Shown one piece after another: positions 48,501-58,071 of a stretch of DNA of 64,000 nt; positions within the stretch are counted from its first letter, which is position 1, and the number at the start of each line of letters is the position of its first letter. The position numbers and the translations under genes were made by a program. This DNA is from Rhizobium chutanense (lineage in GTDB: Bacteria > Pseudomonadota > Alphaproteobacteria > Rhizobiales > Rhizobiaceae). Below the pieces are notes generated by a model that saw nothing but the letters and a program-made list of their open reading frames with translations, did not search any database and was not told where the DNA came from. The stretch covers positions 372,001 to 436,000 of the forward strand of contig NZ_NWSV01000001.1 of the NCBI RefSeq assembly GCF_002531935.1, read 5' to 3'.

Positions 48501-50287
48501 ACATCGTCATCGATCCCGATCCCGACATGGAAAAGACCCTGGCCGAGCGCCAGCGGCTCTTCAACCTGCCGCGTTCGAGCTGGCAGGATTTCGACAAAAG
48601 CGTGCTCTCGAAGGGCGCGATGATCATTTCCCGCGCGGCGAAATCGGTGACGCTGACGCCGGAAGCGGTCGCTGCGATCGGCATCGACAAGGCGGTGGCG
48701 ACCCCCTTCGAGATCATGACCGCGATCCTGAAGAGCCCGGTCGACCTGCTCTGGTTCGGCGGCATCGGCACCTATGTGAAAGCGCCTTCCGAAACCGATA
48801 CCGAAGTCGGCGACCGCGCCAACGATCCGATCCGCATCGCCGCAACGGATGTGCGCGCCAAGGTGATCGGCGAGGGTGCAAACCTCGGAGTCACCCAGAA
48901 GGGCCGCATCGCCTATGGCCTCAAGGGCGGGCGCTGCAACTCCGACGCCATCGACAACTCGGCCGGCGTCAACACCTCGGACGTCGAGGTCAACATCAAG
49001 ATCGCGCTGGCGGCCGCCATGCATGACGGGCGTCTGACGCGCGCGAAACGCGACCAGCTTCTGTCGTCGATGACCGACGAGGTGGCGACCCTCGTGCTGC
49101 GCAACAACTATCTGCAGTCACTGGCGATCTCGCTGACGGAGCGCAAGGGCACGGCCAACGGCCTGGAACTTGCGCGTTTCATGACTGTTCTCGAAGGCGC
49201 CAAGCAGCTGAACCGCAAGGTCGAGACATTGCCGGACGACGCAACGCTTTCCGAGCGCTATGCCGCCGGCATGCCGCTGACCCGGCCGGAAATCGGCGTG
49301 CTGGTGTCCTACGCCAAGATCGTGCTCTTCGATGCGCTTGCCGCCAGCGACCTGCCTGACGATCCTTATTTCACCGCGACGCTTTTTAATTACTTCCCCG
49401 TGAAGATGCAGAAGTCGAATGCCGGCGATATATCTGGTCACCGGCTGAAGCGCGAAATCATCGCGACAGTGCTTGCCAACGAGGCGATCAACCGCGGCGG
49501 CCCGAGCTTCACCGTCGCGATGATGGACGCAACGGCGGCTTCGGCGCCGGAAGTGGTGCGTGCGGCGATCGTCGCCCGCGACGGTTTCGACCTGACGAGG
49601 CTCTGGTCCGAGACGGATGCTCTGGACGGCAAGGTGTCCGGGCAGATGCAGAACCGCATCTACGAGGAAATCAGCCATAGCTTTACCGTATTGACGCGCC
49701 TGCTCCTGAAGACCGGCATGGCCAAGGCCGATATGGCGGAAGTGATTAGCCGGCTGCAGGCTGCCCTGAAGAAGCTGAAACCTGCCTTCGCCGAACAGTC
49801 GGCCGCCGATGCCGCCGCACGCCAGGCGGAATACGCCCAGGCCGGCGTGTCCGAAAAGCTCGCCGCCGAGATTGCCAATCTGCAAAGCCTGGCGCTGGTG
49901 CCCGAGATCATGCAGATTGCCGAGCGCACCGGCGAGCCGCTGGTGCGTGCCGCCGAAAACTACTTCGCGGTGTCGCAGACGTTCCGGATTGCCCGGCTGC
50001 TGGCAGCCGGCGGACGCATCCTCACCTCCGACCATTACGAGAATCTGGCGCTTGCCCGCAGCATCGACCAGATCGCCAGCGCCAGACGCGATATCGTCAT
50101 CTCGGCGCTCTCCGATCACGGCAAGGAGAAGCTTCCTGTCCAAGCCTGGCATGCACAGGACCGTATCCGCATCAACCGCATCGTCGAGGAGCTGTCGAGC
50201 CTCAGCGACGGCGGTGACCCCAACCTTGCGCGTATTACCGTTGCTGCAGGTATCCTGACCGATCTTGCGCGCGACCGGGCGAGGTGA
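45512..50287 (+). CDS. NAD-specific glutamate dehydrogenase, large (GDH2) type
   Basis: About 1591 residues; the ATG at 45512 has GGGAGG before it, and the open frame from 45362 is not supported. It degrades glutamate to 2-oxoglutarate and ammonia. A long N-terminal regulatory region, including ACT-like segments, precedes the catalytic part (about 780-1270): KVARGGLRWSDRAEDYRTEV with the catalytic lysine region VKAQQVKNAVIVPVGAKGGF, and NAD-domain sequence GEGANLGVTQKGRIAY. A helical C-terminal domain follows. This 180-kDa class is widespread in proteobacteria and lets cells use amino acids as carbon sources. Confidence 0.95.
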   Translation: MAARNNPKREKQIEGARKIAKAANEPHLDPEILFGRASNDDLELYTAEMLALSAEHSARELAAWNGRTPRVSIDSIAGVTPDGTAVSVLSVTDRNMPFLYESVMGEVTSTHRDLFMAVHPILVIEKGKAPTLYSADQPSDPAARVSHIQLHIAPLNSAQAADLVKRIETVLEQVRLSVSDWKPMLSKLDGVIAELAANGAGRRKAEHAEAIAFLSWLRDENFTFLGMREYVYSGKGADAKVERDKGAGLGILSNPDVLVLRTGKDAVTTTPEILAFLDGPDFLIVTKANVKSIVHRRAYMDYVGVKRFDAKGNVTGELRIVGLFTSTAYTSLAAEIPLLRSKIEKVKEHFGFDPMSHSGRMLDNTLESYPRDDLFQIDTTLLASFAEQINDLADRPRVRALPRIDHFDRFVSVIVYVPREEYDSIVRERIGTYLKTVYDGRVSAYYPAFPEGGVARVHFIIGRSGGKTPRIPQGKLEQTIREITARWDDRFEALAGPKAPKLAVDQAFQDSFTPEETVADLADIGACAAGEPLRIQFYHRQEEQGRTLSLKIFHAGGQLALSRRVPLLENLGFNVVSERTFDIGVPAAGGETKLVVLHDMELETRNGSEIDLHRYGAALEEAFVSAFAGTIDNDSFNRLILSAGLSAREANVLRAYARYLRQAGIAYSQDYIATTLDKYPRIAAAIFRLFHDTLDIKLSEKVRVKKLAELHQAIEAELADVPSLDDDRILRRYVNIVDATLRTNYFQKNPDGSPKPMLAFKLDPHLVDGLPEPKPFREMFVYGVEVEGVHLRFGKVARGGLRWSDRAEDYRTEVLGLVKAQQVKNAVIVPVGAKGGFYPKKLPAGGSRDEIFNAGREAYKTYIRTLLSITDNISGAEIVPPKDTVRLDGDDPYFVVAADKGTATFSDTANALAQEAGFWLDDAFASGGSAGYDHKKMGITARGAWETVKRHFREMDIDIQTTPFTVAGVGDMSGDVFGNGMLLSPKIRLIAAFDHRDIVIDPDPDMEKTLAERQRLFNLPRSSWQDFDKSVLSKGAMIISRAAKSVTLTPEAVAAIGIDKAVATPFEIMTAILKSPVDLLWFGGIGTYVKAPSETDTEVGDRANDPIRIAATDVRAKVIGEGANLGVTQKGRIAYGLKGGRCNSDAIDNSAGVNTSDVEVNIKIALAAAMHDGRLTRAKRDQLLSSMTDEVATLVLRNNYLQSLAISLTERKGTANGLELARFMTVLEGAKQLNRKVETLPDDATLSERYAAGMPLTRPEIGVLVSYAKIVLFDALAASDLPDDPYFTATLFNYFPVKMQKSNAGDISGHRLKREIIATVLANEAINRGGPSFTVAMMDATAASAPEVVRAAIVARDGFDLTRLWSETDALDGKVSGQMQNRIYEEISHSFTVLTRLLLKTGMAKADMAEVISRLQAALKKLKPAFAEQSAADAAARQAEYAQAGVSEKLAAEIANLQSLALVPEIMQIAERTGEPLVRAAENYFAVSQTFRIARLLAAGGRILTSDHYENLALARSIDQIASARRDIVISALSDHGKEKLPVQAWHAQDRIRINRIVEELSSLSDGGDPNLARITVAAGILTDLARDRAR

Positions 50288-50312
50288 GACAGTCCGCTGC
50301 AAAAAGGAGCGG

Positions 50313-51701
50313 ATGGTGAATCGCATCGACTGGACAGGGACGCAGCCGCCGAAAGCCACGGAGAAGGGCATCTGGGGGTGGATGTTCTTCGATTGGGCAG
50401 CGCAGCCCTTCTTCACCGTGGTCACCACCTTCATCTTCGGGCCTTATTTCGTTTCCCGGCTGACCAATGATCCGGTGTCCGCGCAGACGACGTGGAGCAA
50501 CATGGCGACGATCTCCTCGGTGATCATCGCCCTGCTGTCACCCGTGCTCGGCGCGATCGCCGACCAGTCCGGCGCCCGCAAACCCTGGATCGGCTTCTTC
50601 GCGATCATCAAAATCACAAGCCTCTTCGGCCTGTGGTTCGCCGCCCCCGGCTCGCCAGTTGTTTATCCCGTCATTTTCATGATCCTCGCCTCGATTTCGG
50701 CCGAGTTCTCGATCGTCTTCAACGATTCGATGATGCCGCGCCTGGTCGCCAAACACGAGGTCGGCAAGCTCTCCAACACCGCCTGGGGGCTTGGCTACCT
50801 CGGCGGCATGATCGTGCTCATCTCCGTCGTGACGCTTCTGGCGGCGAGCCCTGAGAGCGGCAAGACCATCCTCGGCCTCGATCCGCTTTTCGGCCTCGAT
50901 CCGAAGACCGGCCAGGATGCCCGTATCACCGGGCCGATCTCGGCCGTCTGGTACCTGATCTTCATCCTGCCGATGTTTTTCTTCACGCCGGATGTCGGCA
51001 GGGGTCTTCCCTTCACCACCGCCGTCCGCTCCGGCCTGCGGGAACTCAAAAACACCCTTGGCGAACTGAAGGAACGCCGCGGCATCCTGAGATTTCTCAT
51101 CGCCCGCATGATCTATCAGGATGGCGTCAACGGCTTGCTGATCCTTGGTGGCGTCTTCGCGGCCGGCATGTTCGGCTGGGCGACGATCGAGATCGGCATC
51201 TACGGCATCATCCTCAACGTCGTCGCAATCTTCGGCTGCCTGATCGCCGGCCGCATCGACAAGGGCGTCGGTTCGAAGGTGACCGTTGTCATCAGCCTCA
51301 CCATGCTGCTTCTCGCCACCATCGGCATCATCTCGACGGGGCCGGGTTACACCCTGTTCGGATTGATGCAGCTGCCGACGGCCGATTCCGGCGGCCTCTT
51401 CGGCACTGCGGCGGAGAAGGCCTATATTCTTTATGGTCTGCTGATCGGCTTCGCCTTCGGGCCGGTGCAGGCCTCGTCGCGCTCTTATCTCGCCCGCAGC
51501 GTCAGCCCGGAGGAAGCCGGCCGCTATTTCGGCATCTACGCGCTTTCAGGGCGCGCCACCAGTTTCATGGCGACGCTGCTCTTCTCGCTGATGACCTATA
51601 TCAGCGGATCGCCGCGGCTCGGAATGGCGACGCTGATCCTGTTCCTGGCCGGCGGGCTCGTGCTCTTGATCCGCACGCCCTATCCGGCCGATCGGGCATA
51701 A
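50313..51701 (+). CDS. MFS transporter, UMF1 (Atg22-like) type
   Basis: A 462-residue membrane carrier beginning after AGGAG. About 12 hydrophobic segments are visible. WGWMFFDWAAQPFFTVVTTF at the N-terminus, LLSPVLGAIADQSGARKPW as the loop 2-3 motif and NDSMMPRLV fit the UMF1/Atg22 group, some of which export amino acids. Its start lies 25 bases after the glutamate dehydrogenase stop on the same strand, so the two may be co-transcribed and both linked to amino acid use. The substrate is unknown. Confidence 0.87.
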   Translation: MVNRIDWTGTQPPKATEKGIWGWMFFDWAAQPFFTVVTTFIFGPYFVSRLTNDPVSAQTTWSNMATISSVIIALLSPVLGAIADQSGARKPWIGFFAIIKITSLFGLWFAAPGSPVVYPVIFMILASISAEFSIVFNDSMMPRLVAKHEVGKLSNTAWGLGYLGGMIVLISVVTLLAASPESGKTILGLDPLFGLDPKTGQDARITGPISAVWYLIFILPMFFFTPDVGRGLPFTTAVRSGLRELKNTLGELKERRGILRFLIARMIYQDGVNGLLILGGVFAAGMFGWATIEIGIYGIILNVVAIFGCLIAGRIDKGVGSKVTVVISLTMLLLATIGIISTGPGYTLFGLMQLPTADSGGLFGTAAEKAYILYGLLIGFAFGPVQASSRSYLARSVSPEEAGRYFGIYALSGRATSFMATLLFSLMTYISGSPRLGMATLILFLAGGLVLLIRTPYPADRA

Positions 51702-51703
51702 CA

Positions 51704-51724
51704 ACCGGCCCTTTGGGGGCCGGT
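51704..51724. terminator. Hairpin between the UMF1-type gene and purH
   Basis: ACCGGCCC/GGGCCGGT stem with a 5-nt loop between convergent genes. No strong T-run, so moderate confidence. Confidence 0.6.
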
Positions 51725-51733
51725 CGATCGCGC

Positions 51734-53350
51734 TCAGTGACGGAAATGACGCATGCCGGTGAAGACCATCGCGACGCCGTGTTCGTTGGCGGCATCGATG
51801 ACTTCCTGGTCGCGCATCGAGCCGCCCGGCTGAATGACCGCCGTCGCCCCTGCGGCGATCATCGACAGGAGACCGTCGGCAAAAGGCAGGAAGGCCTCGG
51901 AGGCGACCGCCGAACCCTTGGTCATCGGCACGGCAAGGCCGAGCGCCTTGGCCGCCTCTTCGGCCTTCAGCGCCGCGATGCGGGCGGAATCGACCCGACT
52001 CATCTGGCCGGCGCCGATCCCGGCCGTCTGGCCATCCTTGGCATAGACCACGGCATTCGATTTCACGTGTTTGCCGACCTTGAAGGCGAACTTCATGTCC
52101 TCAAGCTCCTGCGCCGTCGGCGCGCGCTTGGTGACGACCTTCAGTTCCAGATCCTCGACCATGCCGTTGTCGCGGCTCTGGACCAGAAGGCCGCCGGAAA
52201 CGGTCTTCGCTGTCAGCCCGGCGACACGCGGATCGGGCAGGCCGCCGGCAGACAGCAGCCGCAGGTTCGGCTTGCGGGCGACGATCGCCTTCGCTTCGTC
52301 GGTCACATCGGGCGCGATGATCACCTCGGTGAAGAGCTTGACGATTTCCTCGGCCGTTTCGGCATCCAGCGTCCGGTTGAGCGCGATGATGCCGCCGAAG
52401 GCGGACACGCTGTCGCAGGCAAGCGCACGGCGATAGGCCTCGACCAGGCTCGATCCGGTGGCGACGCCGCAGGGATTGGCATGCTTGATGATGGCGCAGG
52501 CCGGCGCCGTCTCGGGCAGGAACTCGGCGACCAGCTCGTAGGCGGCGTCGGTATCGTTGATGTTGTTGTAGGAGAGCTGCTTGCCCTGGAGAAGGGCAGC
52601 CGTCGAAACACCCGGGCGCTTCTCGCCGGTGACGTAGAAGGCGGCCTTCTGGTGCGGATTTTCGCCGTAACGCATCTCTTCCTTCAGAACGCCGCCGATC
52701 ACCCGGTGGCGCGGCGTGTCGATCGACAGCGCTTCGGCGAACCAGTTGGAAATCATCGCGTCATAGGCGGCAGTGCGGGCATAGGCCTTGGCGGCCATGC
52801 GCTGGCGGAAGGCATGGGCAGTCTTGCCGCCATCCGCGGAAAGCTGCTCCGTGAACTCGGCATAGTCGTCGGGATCGGTCAGGATCGTCACATAGGCATG
52901 GTTCTTGGCCGATGCGCGGATCATCGCCGGGCCGCCGATATCGATATTTTCGACCGTCGTCGGATAGTCGCCGCCGGCCGCCCGTACCTCTTCGAAGGGG
53001 TAGAGATTGATGACGGCGAGGTCGATGCCCTCGATGCCATGCTTCTTCATCGCCTCCTGATGGTCGCTATCGTCGCGGATCGCCAGCAGGCCGCCATGCA
53101 CCGTCGGATGCAGCGTCTTGACCCGCCCGTCCATGATCTCGGGAAAGCCGGTGATTTCGGAGACATCGGTGACGGCAAGACCGGCAGCGGCGATCGCCTT
53201 GTAAGTGCCGCCGGTCGACAGCAGCCGCACACCTCTGGCAGACAAGGCCTGGGCGAGTTCGACGATCCCGGTCTTGTCGAAGACGGAGAGGAGGGCGGTC
53301 TTGATTTCGACCTTGTCGGGGGCGGGGATCTTCTTGGAAATGACGGCCAT
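51734..53350 (-). CDS. purH: Bifunctional AICAR formyltransferase/IMP cyclohydrolase
   Basis: A 538-residue enzyme performing the last two steps of IMP synthesis. The N-terminal IMP cyclohydrolase (MGS-like) domain has [17 protein letters not shown] and [11 protein letters not shown]; the formyltransferase domain has [27 protein letters not shown] and [11 protein letters not shown]. The end [15 protein letters not shown] is conserved. AGAAGG precedes the ATG. It is a single gene, 105 bases downstream of the heparinase-like gene on the same strand. Confidence 0.97.
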   Translation of the reverse strand: MAVISKKIPAPDKVEIKTALLSVFDKTGIVELAQALSARGVRLLSTGGTYKAIAAAGLAVTDVSEITGFPEIMDGRVKTLHPTVHGGLLAIRDDSDHQEAMKKHGIEGIDLAVINLYPFEEVRAAGGDYPTTVENIDIGGPAMIRASAKNHAYVTILTDPDDYAEFTEQLSADGGKTAHAFRQRMAAKAYARTAAYDAMISNWFAEALSIDTPRHRVIGGVLKEEMRYGENPHQKAAFYVTGEKRPGVSTAALLQGKQLSYNNINDTDAAYELVAEFLPETAPACAIIKHANPCGVATGSSLVEAYRRALACDSVSAFGGIIALNRTLDAETAEEIVKLFTEVIIAPDVTDEAKAIVARKPNLRLLSAGGLPDPRVAGLTAKTVSGGLLVQSRDNGMVEDLELKVVTKRAPTAQELEDMKFAFKVGKHVKSNAVVYAKDGQTAGIGAGQMSRVDSARIAALKAEEAAKALGLAVPMTKGSAVASEAFLPFADGLLSMIAAGATAVIQPGGSMRDQEVIDAANEHGVAMVFTGMRHFRH

Positions 53351-53455
53351 GAAACCTTCTCCGTTCGGGCTTCGGGAGACGTCACGACGGACGTCTATTG
53401 CTGGCGCCGCGTTAGCACAGCTTTGCCGCCGCGCAAACAGGCCTCAGCATATGAT

Positions 53456-55129
53456 CTAGCCTTTGCGGGATAGGAACCAGCGGATTTCCGTCTTCTCGGC
53501 AAGATCGAAGTCGATCTCGATCTGGTCCGAACCGCAAATGCCGGAGCTATCGGCAAAGAAGATGTCTTCGGTGATCAACACTTCGTTGCCGGGCGCAGAG
53601 AACAGCCAGCTTTCGCCGTCCGGCGCCGTCAGCATCACCGATTCTCCATCGCTCTGCTGCAACACGATCGCGGGATGAATATGGAAACGGGCGACAGCCT
53701 TCAGGGGCTCGTCACTCTGATGGCCTTCCCGGACGACGAGCCGGTCGCGGCCGGTCACGATCGAGCCCGCGGCATTGAGTGTCAGTTCACGCTCGTGCAG
53801 CACCCCGAACGCCCTGATATAACCGTCATGGCTGAGCTTGATGCTGTCGCGCCCATCCTCCGTTTCGGCACGGTCGACGGTGACTGTCTTGACCGGTTCG
53901 GTGATCGCGTGATTGAGGAACGGCGAGGGCGAAAAACGACTGGACGAGGTGTCGTTCAGGATGACGGTCGAATGCGCCGCCGTCGTGCGGGCCATCTGGA
54001 CATAGCGGTGCCCGGCAAATTTCGGCGAGCCGGAATTGACGATGAAGCGGTGGCGGCCGGACGACATTTCGAAAGAGAGGCTGCCGGCATGCACGGTTCG
54101 CAGCGCGCCTCCCGAAGGCGGCGTGCCGGCATCGGCAATGATCACCGTTTTTCCGCCGGAAAGCCGCTGATAGCGCGAATGCGGCAAAGCCTTGAACGGC
54201 TGGCCGGCAGTCTCGTCATAGCGCAGCACCGAGATCAGCTCGTTTGCCAGCGTCGAGGTCGCCCCGTTGAACAGCGCCAGATCCCCGTCCTGATGGCGAA
54301 AGAACCGCAATGCCGGATACATCCGGTCGATGCCCGAGATCAGTTTCTGCGGCAGGTCGTGACCGAGATTGACGTAGGTTTGTCTCAGCGGCAGCAGATC
54401 GAGCAGCAATTCCAGGCCGATCCGCGGATTGCGCGAGATATGGCCGCCATCCGGCAGAATCTGGCTATCGAATTCGCGGTCGAGCGCCTGCGCCGCCCGT
54501 CTGAGGGTGGCGGCGCGGGTCGGCATGGCGACGGAGGCCATGGCGAGCGCGATGCGCAGCCGAAACAGCTCCAGGCCGCCAAGCGTATAGGGCGCCATCC
54601 GGTGCAGGAACCGCACCTGGAACGCTAGCGACTTCATGAAGCGGCGATAGAAGCCCCGGTCGGCATTCTGCAGCACGACAGGCGAATGCGACAGCCAGGC
54701 GATGACGCGCTGGGCGGTGATGTCGATCTCCCAGGCAATGCCTTCCATGCGGCCGGCATGGATGGAAAGCCAGCTGTCGACGATCGCGCGCGCCGCGGCC
54801 GAGCTGCGCTCCGTCTTGTTCGCCCGCATGTGCCGCAGCCAGCCGAAGCTGTGCAGGCGGGTGGCGAAGGGGCGCGAGGGCAGGGTGAAGGTGAAGGGTG
54901 ACTTTCCACCCGTTTCCAGCATGCGCCCGGCCAACAGAAAGCGCCCGTTGAGAATCTCGTCGGCCACATGCGAATCGATGCTGCGCAGATCCGTCGGTGC
55001 GACGATCAGACGCTCGGGCACGTTGACCGAATGGCGGAAGAGCTTCAGGCGCAGCAACGCGACGCGGCGCAAGGCGCGCCGCCAAGCCTCCCGAACATAC
55101 ATGCTCGCAAAACGCCGACCGGACTGCAT
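53456..55129 (-). CDS. Heparinase II/III family protein
   Basis: A 557-residue protein with an all-helical N-terminal toroid (about 60-270) and a beta-sandwich C-terminus starting near HRFIVNSGSPKFAGHRYVQM. HSTVILNDTSSS and the following beta strands fit family 12-type heparinase-like lyases. No signal peptide is seen, the N-terminus being basic. In rhizobia and other alphaproteobacteria these genes often sit beside rsmB and purH; the true substrate is unknown and heparin is unlikely to be it. Confidence 0.9.
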   Translation of the reverse strand: MQSGRRFASMYVREAWRRALRRVALLRLKLFRHSVNVPERLIVAPTDLRSIDSHVADEILNGRFLLAGRMLETGGKSPFTFTLPSRPFATRLHSFGWLRHMRANKTERSSAAARAIVDSWLSIHAGRMEGIAWEIDITAQRVIAWLSHSPVVLQNADRGFYRRFMKSLAFQVRFLHRMAPYTLGGLELFRLRIALAMASVAMPTRAATLRRAAQALDREFDSQILPDGGHISRNPRIGLELLLDLLPLRQTYVNLGHDLPQKLISGIDRMYPALRFFRHQDGDLALFNGATSTLANELISVLRYDETAGQPFKALPHSRYQRLSGGKTVIIADAGTPPSGGALRTVHAGSLSFEMSSGRHRFIVNSGSPKFAGHRYVQMARTTAAHSTVILNDTSSSRFSPSPFLNHAITEPVKTVTVDRAETEDGRDSIKLSHDGYIRAFGVLHERELTLNAAGSIVTGRDRLVVREGHQSDEPLKAVARFHIHPAIVLQQSDGESVMLTAPDGESWLFSAPGNEVLITEDIFFADSSGICGSDQIEIDFDLAEKTEIRWFLSRKG

Positions 55130-55313
55130 ATTCTATTGTCTATTGACCCTCGTGGTTAAGAATAGGTGAAAAGCGGCCGATTTCATCGCCCGCAATGCAT
55201 TAATTCGTGACAAGGTTCGAATATACGCAAATGAATACGCTTCACCGGAGATCATGGCGCGATTTTAGCGCCTCTTGAGCTCACAGATTCGCCGTGAGCG
55301 CTGACGTCGGCAA

Positions 55314-56702
55314 TCAGGCCACGCGCCGCAGCACCGCGGCATAGAAGCCGTCGAGGCCGGAGGCGATGCCATCCGGCATTTTCAGCATGGTGGGAAGCGT
55401 GCGGAATTCGCCGAGCGGCGTGATCGCCGCTTCGAGACCGGGCCAGTCGCCGGCACCGATCGGAACGCGCTCGATGGCATCCGTCTCCGCAAGGATACGA
55501 GCGACGACCTCTTCGCCTTCGGCGGGATCGAGCGAGCAATTTGAAAAAACCAGCATTCCATCCGGCTTCAGCAATGTCAGCGCGTGACGCAGCAGCCGTT
55601 CCTGCAGCGCCGCCAGCCGGGCGATATCCTCGGGTCCCTTGGTCCACAGCACGTCAGGGTGCCGGCGCGTCGTGCCGGTGGAAGAGCAGGGGGCATCGAG
55701 CAGGATCGCATCGAAACGCTCCGCCGGCGCGAATGTCGTCAGATCGGCTGCAATCGTCTCCGCTTTCAGGCCGAGCCGGTCGAGATTCGACCGCAGCCGT
55801 CTCAGCCGGTTTTCCGATTGGTCGAGGGCGGTGACCGCACCGCCGGCAAGAATGAGCTGCGCCGTCTTGCCGCCCGGGGCAGCGCAGAGATCGGCGGTGC
55901 GTTTGCCGGAGAGATCACCGAAAAGCTTGGCCGGGATGCTGGCTGCCGCATCCTGCACCCACCACGCGCCCTCCTCGAAACCTTCGAGCGAAGGGATGCC
56001 GCCGTCAAAAGCCGCAAGCCGCACGCCGCCCGTCGGCAGGGCAACGCCGTTCAGCCGTTTTGCCCAGCCTTCGGGGTCGGACTTGACGGTCAGATCGATT
56101 GCCGCCGGCTCGAGCTGGGATTCCGAAATCGCCAGCGCCGCGTCCCGGCCATAGGCCTTTTCCAGCCGGGCGATGAACCAGGCCGGCATCGGCGCGACCT
56201 TGCCGATCTCACCCAACATCTGCTGCTTCTCGCGGCCGAGCCGGCGCAGAATGGCATTGACCAGCTTGGCGAAACGGCGATTGCGCGGATCCTGATTGGC
56301 CTGCTCGACGGCAAGATCGACGGCCGAATGATCCGGCACGTCGAGATAGAGGATCTGCGCCGCGCCGATTGCGAGCACATGGTGCAGCGCCCGTGCCCCT
56401 TCCGGCAGCGGCGATTCCAGCAGGGCTGCAATCGCGGCATCGATGCGCGGCAGATGGCGCAGCGTCGTGTTCAGAATGGCGCGGACCAGCGCCCGGTCGC
56501 TTTCGCCGAGCGCCCTATAGGCCGGATTGCCGTGTTCATGGTCGAGAGCGCCGTCGAGCGGCAGTTTGCGATCGACGACGGCAGCAAGAATTTTTGCCGC
56601 CGCGGCGCGGGCCTGCATGCCGGGTTTTGCCGGCTGGGATCGCTCGGTCGAGGGCTTGTGCTTGCGGAATGGTTTCTTCGTGCCGTCTGAATTCAAGACC
56701 AA
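55314..56702 (-). CDS. RsmB-like 16S rRNA (m5C) methyltransferase
   Basis: A 462-residue SAM-dependent rRNA methyltransferase. A NusB-like domain (residues 28-160, starting [20 protein letters not shown]) precedes the catalytic part: [20 protein letters not shown] as the SAM site, [16 protein letters not shown] with a catalytic cysteine, and [15 protein letters not shown] with the second cysteine. It fits RsmB, which methylates C967 of 16S rRNA. The start overlaps the end of htpX by 10 bases, so both share a transcript. Confidence 0.93.
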   Translation of the reverse strand: MVLNSDGTKKPFRKHKPSTERSQPAKPGMQARAAAAKILAAVVDRKLPLDGALDHEHGNPAYRALGESDRALVRAILNTTLRHLPRIDAAIAALLESPLPEGARALHHVLAIGAAQILYLDVPDHSAVDLAVEQANQDPRNRRFAKLVNAILRRLGREKQQMLGEIGKVAPMPAWFIARLEKAYGRDAALAISESQLEPAAIDLTVKSDPEGWAKRLNGVALPTGGVRLAAFDGGIPSLEGFEEGAWWVQDAAASIPAKLFGDLSGKRTADLCAAPGGKTAQLILAGGAVTALDQSENRLRRLRSNLDRLGLKAETIAADLTTFAPAERFDAILLDAPCSSTGTTRRHPDVLWTKGPEDIARLAALQERLLRHALTLLKPDGMLVFSNCSLDPAEGEEVVARILAETDAIERVPIGAGDWPGLEAAITPLGEFRTLPTMLKMPDGIASGLDGFYAAVLRRVA

Positions 56703-57655
56703 GGACCTTTTGGCGGTTGCGAACCACCGCGACCAAGACCCGTATCCGGAACAGAGCGCGATTTGCGCGACGGATTAGCAGCCCGAACCGGCGGCGTCGA
56801 GATATTCATGCCGCCCTGCGCCATGTCGTGCAGCGCCGCGATGCGGTTTTCCGTGTTCGGATGGGTGGAAAACAGATTGTCCATGCGCTCGCCGGAGAGC
56901 GGATTGATGATGAACATATGGGCCGTCGCCGGATTGCGCTCGGCATCCTGGTTCGGAACATGGGCGGCACCGCGGGCGATCTTGCCGAGCGCCGAAGCCA
57001 GCCACAGCGGATTGCCGCAGATTTCGGCGCCGCGGCGGTCGGCCGAATATTCGCGCGTCCGGCTGATTGCCATCTGCACCAGCATGGCGGCAAGCGGCGC
57101 CACGATCATCGCCACGAGGACGCCGACGAAGCCGAGCGGATTATTGTTGTTGTCTCGGTTGCCGCCGAAGAAGAAAGCGAAATTACCGAGCATCGAGATC
57201 GCGCCGGCAAGCGTTGCCGTGATCGTCATCGTCAGCGTGTCGCGGTTCTGGATGTGGGCGAGCTCATGCGCCATCACGCCTGCGACTTCCTCCGGAGACA
57301 GGGCACTGAGCAGGCCGGTCGAGGCGGCCACCGCAGCATTGTCGGGGTTGCGGCCGGTGGCAAAGGCATTCGGCTGCGGGCTGTCGTAGAGATAGACCTT
57401 CGGCATCGGCAGGCCGGCATTGCGGGCGAGATCGCGGATGATCGCAAAGAATTCCGGCGCGTTACGCTCGTCGACCTCCTGGGCGCGATAGGCCGAAAGC
57501 ACCATGCGGTCGGAATTCCAGTAGGAGAAGAAATTCATCCCGGCGGCGATGACGAAGGCGATCATCATGCCGGCCCGACCGCCGATCAGAAAGCCGACAG
57601 CCATGAAAAGCGCCGTCATGAAGGCAAGCAACATGGCAGTGCGAACGAGGTTCAT
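56693..57655 (-). CDS. htpX: Zinc metalloprotease HtpX
   Basis: A 320-residue inner-membrane protease that degrades misfolded membrane proteins. The ATG at 57655 begins [20 protein letters not shown]. Membrane helices flank the active site [17 protein letters not shown] (HExxH), and [15 protein letters not shown] supplies the third zinc ligand. The C-terminus carries [12 protein letters not shown], then a basic tail beyond the normal core. It is the first gene of the htpX-rsmB pair. Divergent from the SDHAF4-like gene 110 bases away. Confidence 0.95.
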   Translation of the reverse strand: MNLVRTAMLLAFMTALFMAVGFLIGGRAGMMIAFVIAAGMNFFSYWNSDRMVLSAYRAQEVDERNAPEFFAIIRDLARNAGLPMPKVYLYDSPQPNAFATGRNPDNAAVAASTGLLSALSPEEVAGVMAHELAHIQNRDTLTMTITATLAGAISMLGNFAFFFGGNRDNNNNPLGFVGVLVAMIVAPLAAMLVQMAISRTREYSADRRGAEICGNPLWLASALGKIARGAAHVPNQDAERNPATAHMFIINPLSGERMDNLFSTHPNTENRIAALHDMAQGGMNISTPPVRAANPSRKSRSVPDTGLGRGGSQPPKGPWS

Positions 57656-57765
57656 TGTGAATCTCCATCTCCGATTTCGCCGCCGCAAGCTTTCAATCGC
57701 GGCATTGGCGCATTATGATTTGGTTATTCACCAGCCATTTTCAATATTTCCGGCAGGAGAAGCCG

Positions 57766-57990
57766 ATGCAGGAAGCCGATAACGACAATAGCGAAACGCC
57801 GACGGCCGAGGGATCGGAGCCGCCGCGCAAGGTCCTGTCTCCGGCTGCCAAACGCGCCCTTGCCGAAGCCGAGGAGCGGCGCAAGAACCAGAAGCCGCTG
57901 GAGCTGCCGCCGGAAACCGGCGGCCGCGGCGGAGCCGAGCCGGCCCGCTTCGGCGACTACGAGATCAATGGCCGGGCAATCGATTTCTAA
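57766..57990 (+). CDS. DUF1674 / SDHAF4-like succinate dehydrogenase assembly factor
   Basis: A 74-residue protein with the ATG at 57766 after CAGGAGA. The polar N-terminal stretch is followed by LSPAAKRALAEAEERR, a helix, and the conserved C-terminus GGAEPARFGDYEINGRAIDF. This matches DUF1674, homologous to SDHAF4, which guards the FAD-loaded SdhA subunit in mitochondria. No sdh genes are in this window. Followed by a hairpin shared with acs. Confidence 0.88.
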   Translation: MQEADNDNSETPTAEGSEPPRKVLSPAAKRALAEAEERRKNQKPLELPPETGGRGGAEPARFGDYEINGRAIDF

Positions 57991-58036
57991 ACGGATCGAA
58001 AAACGGGCCGCCAGCCGCACACCCTGCGTAAAAGTG

Positions 58037-58070
58037 AGCCGCTCCGGCAACAAACCGGAGCGGCTTCTCT
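58037..58070. terminator. Bidirectional terminator, SDHAF4-like gene / acs
   Basis: An 11-bp stem AGCCGCTCCGG/CCGGAGCGGCT with loop CAACAAA, then TTCTCT. It sits between convergent genes, only a few bases from the acs stop. Confidence 0.85.
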
Positions 58071-58071
58071 A

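Noticed and set aside
45488..49024. Two long minus-strand frames (620 and 546 codons) opposite the glutamate dehydrogenase gene
   Set aside because: Antisense frames rich in His/Gly/Asp, with no start signals and no motifs.
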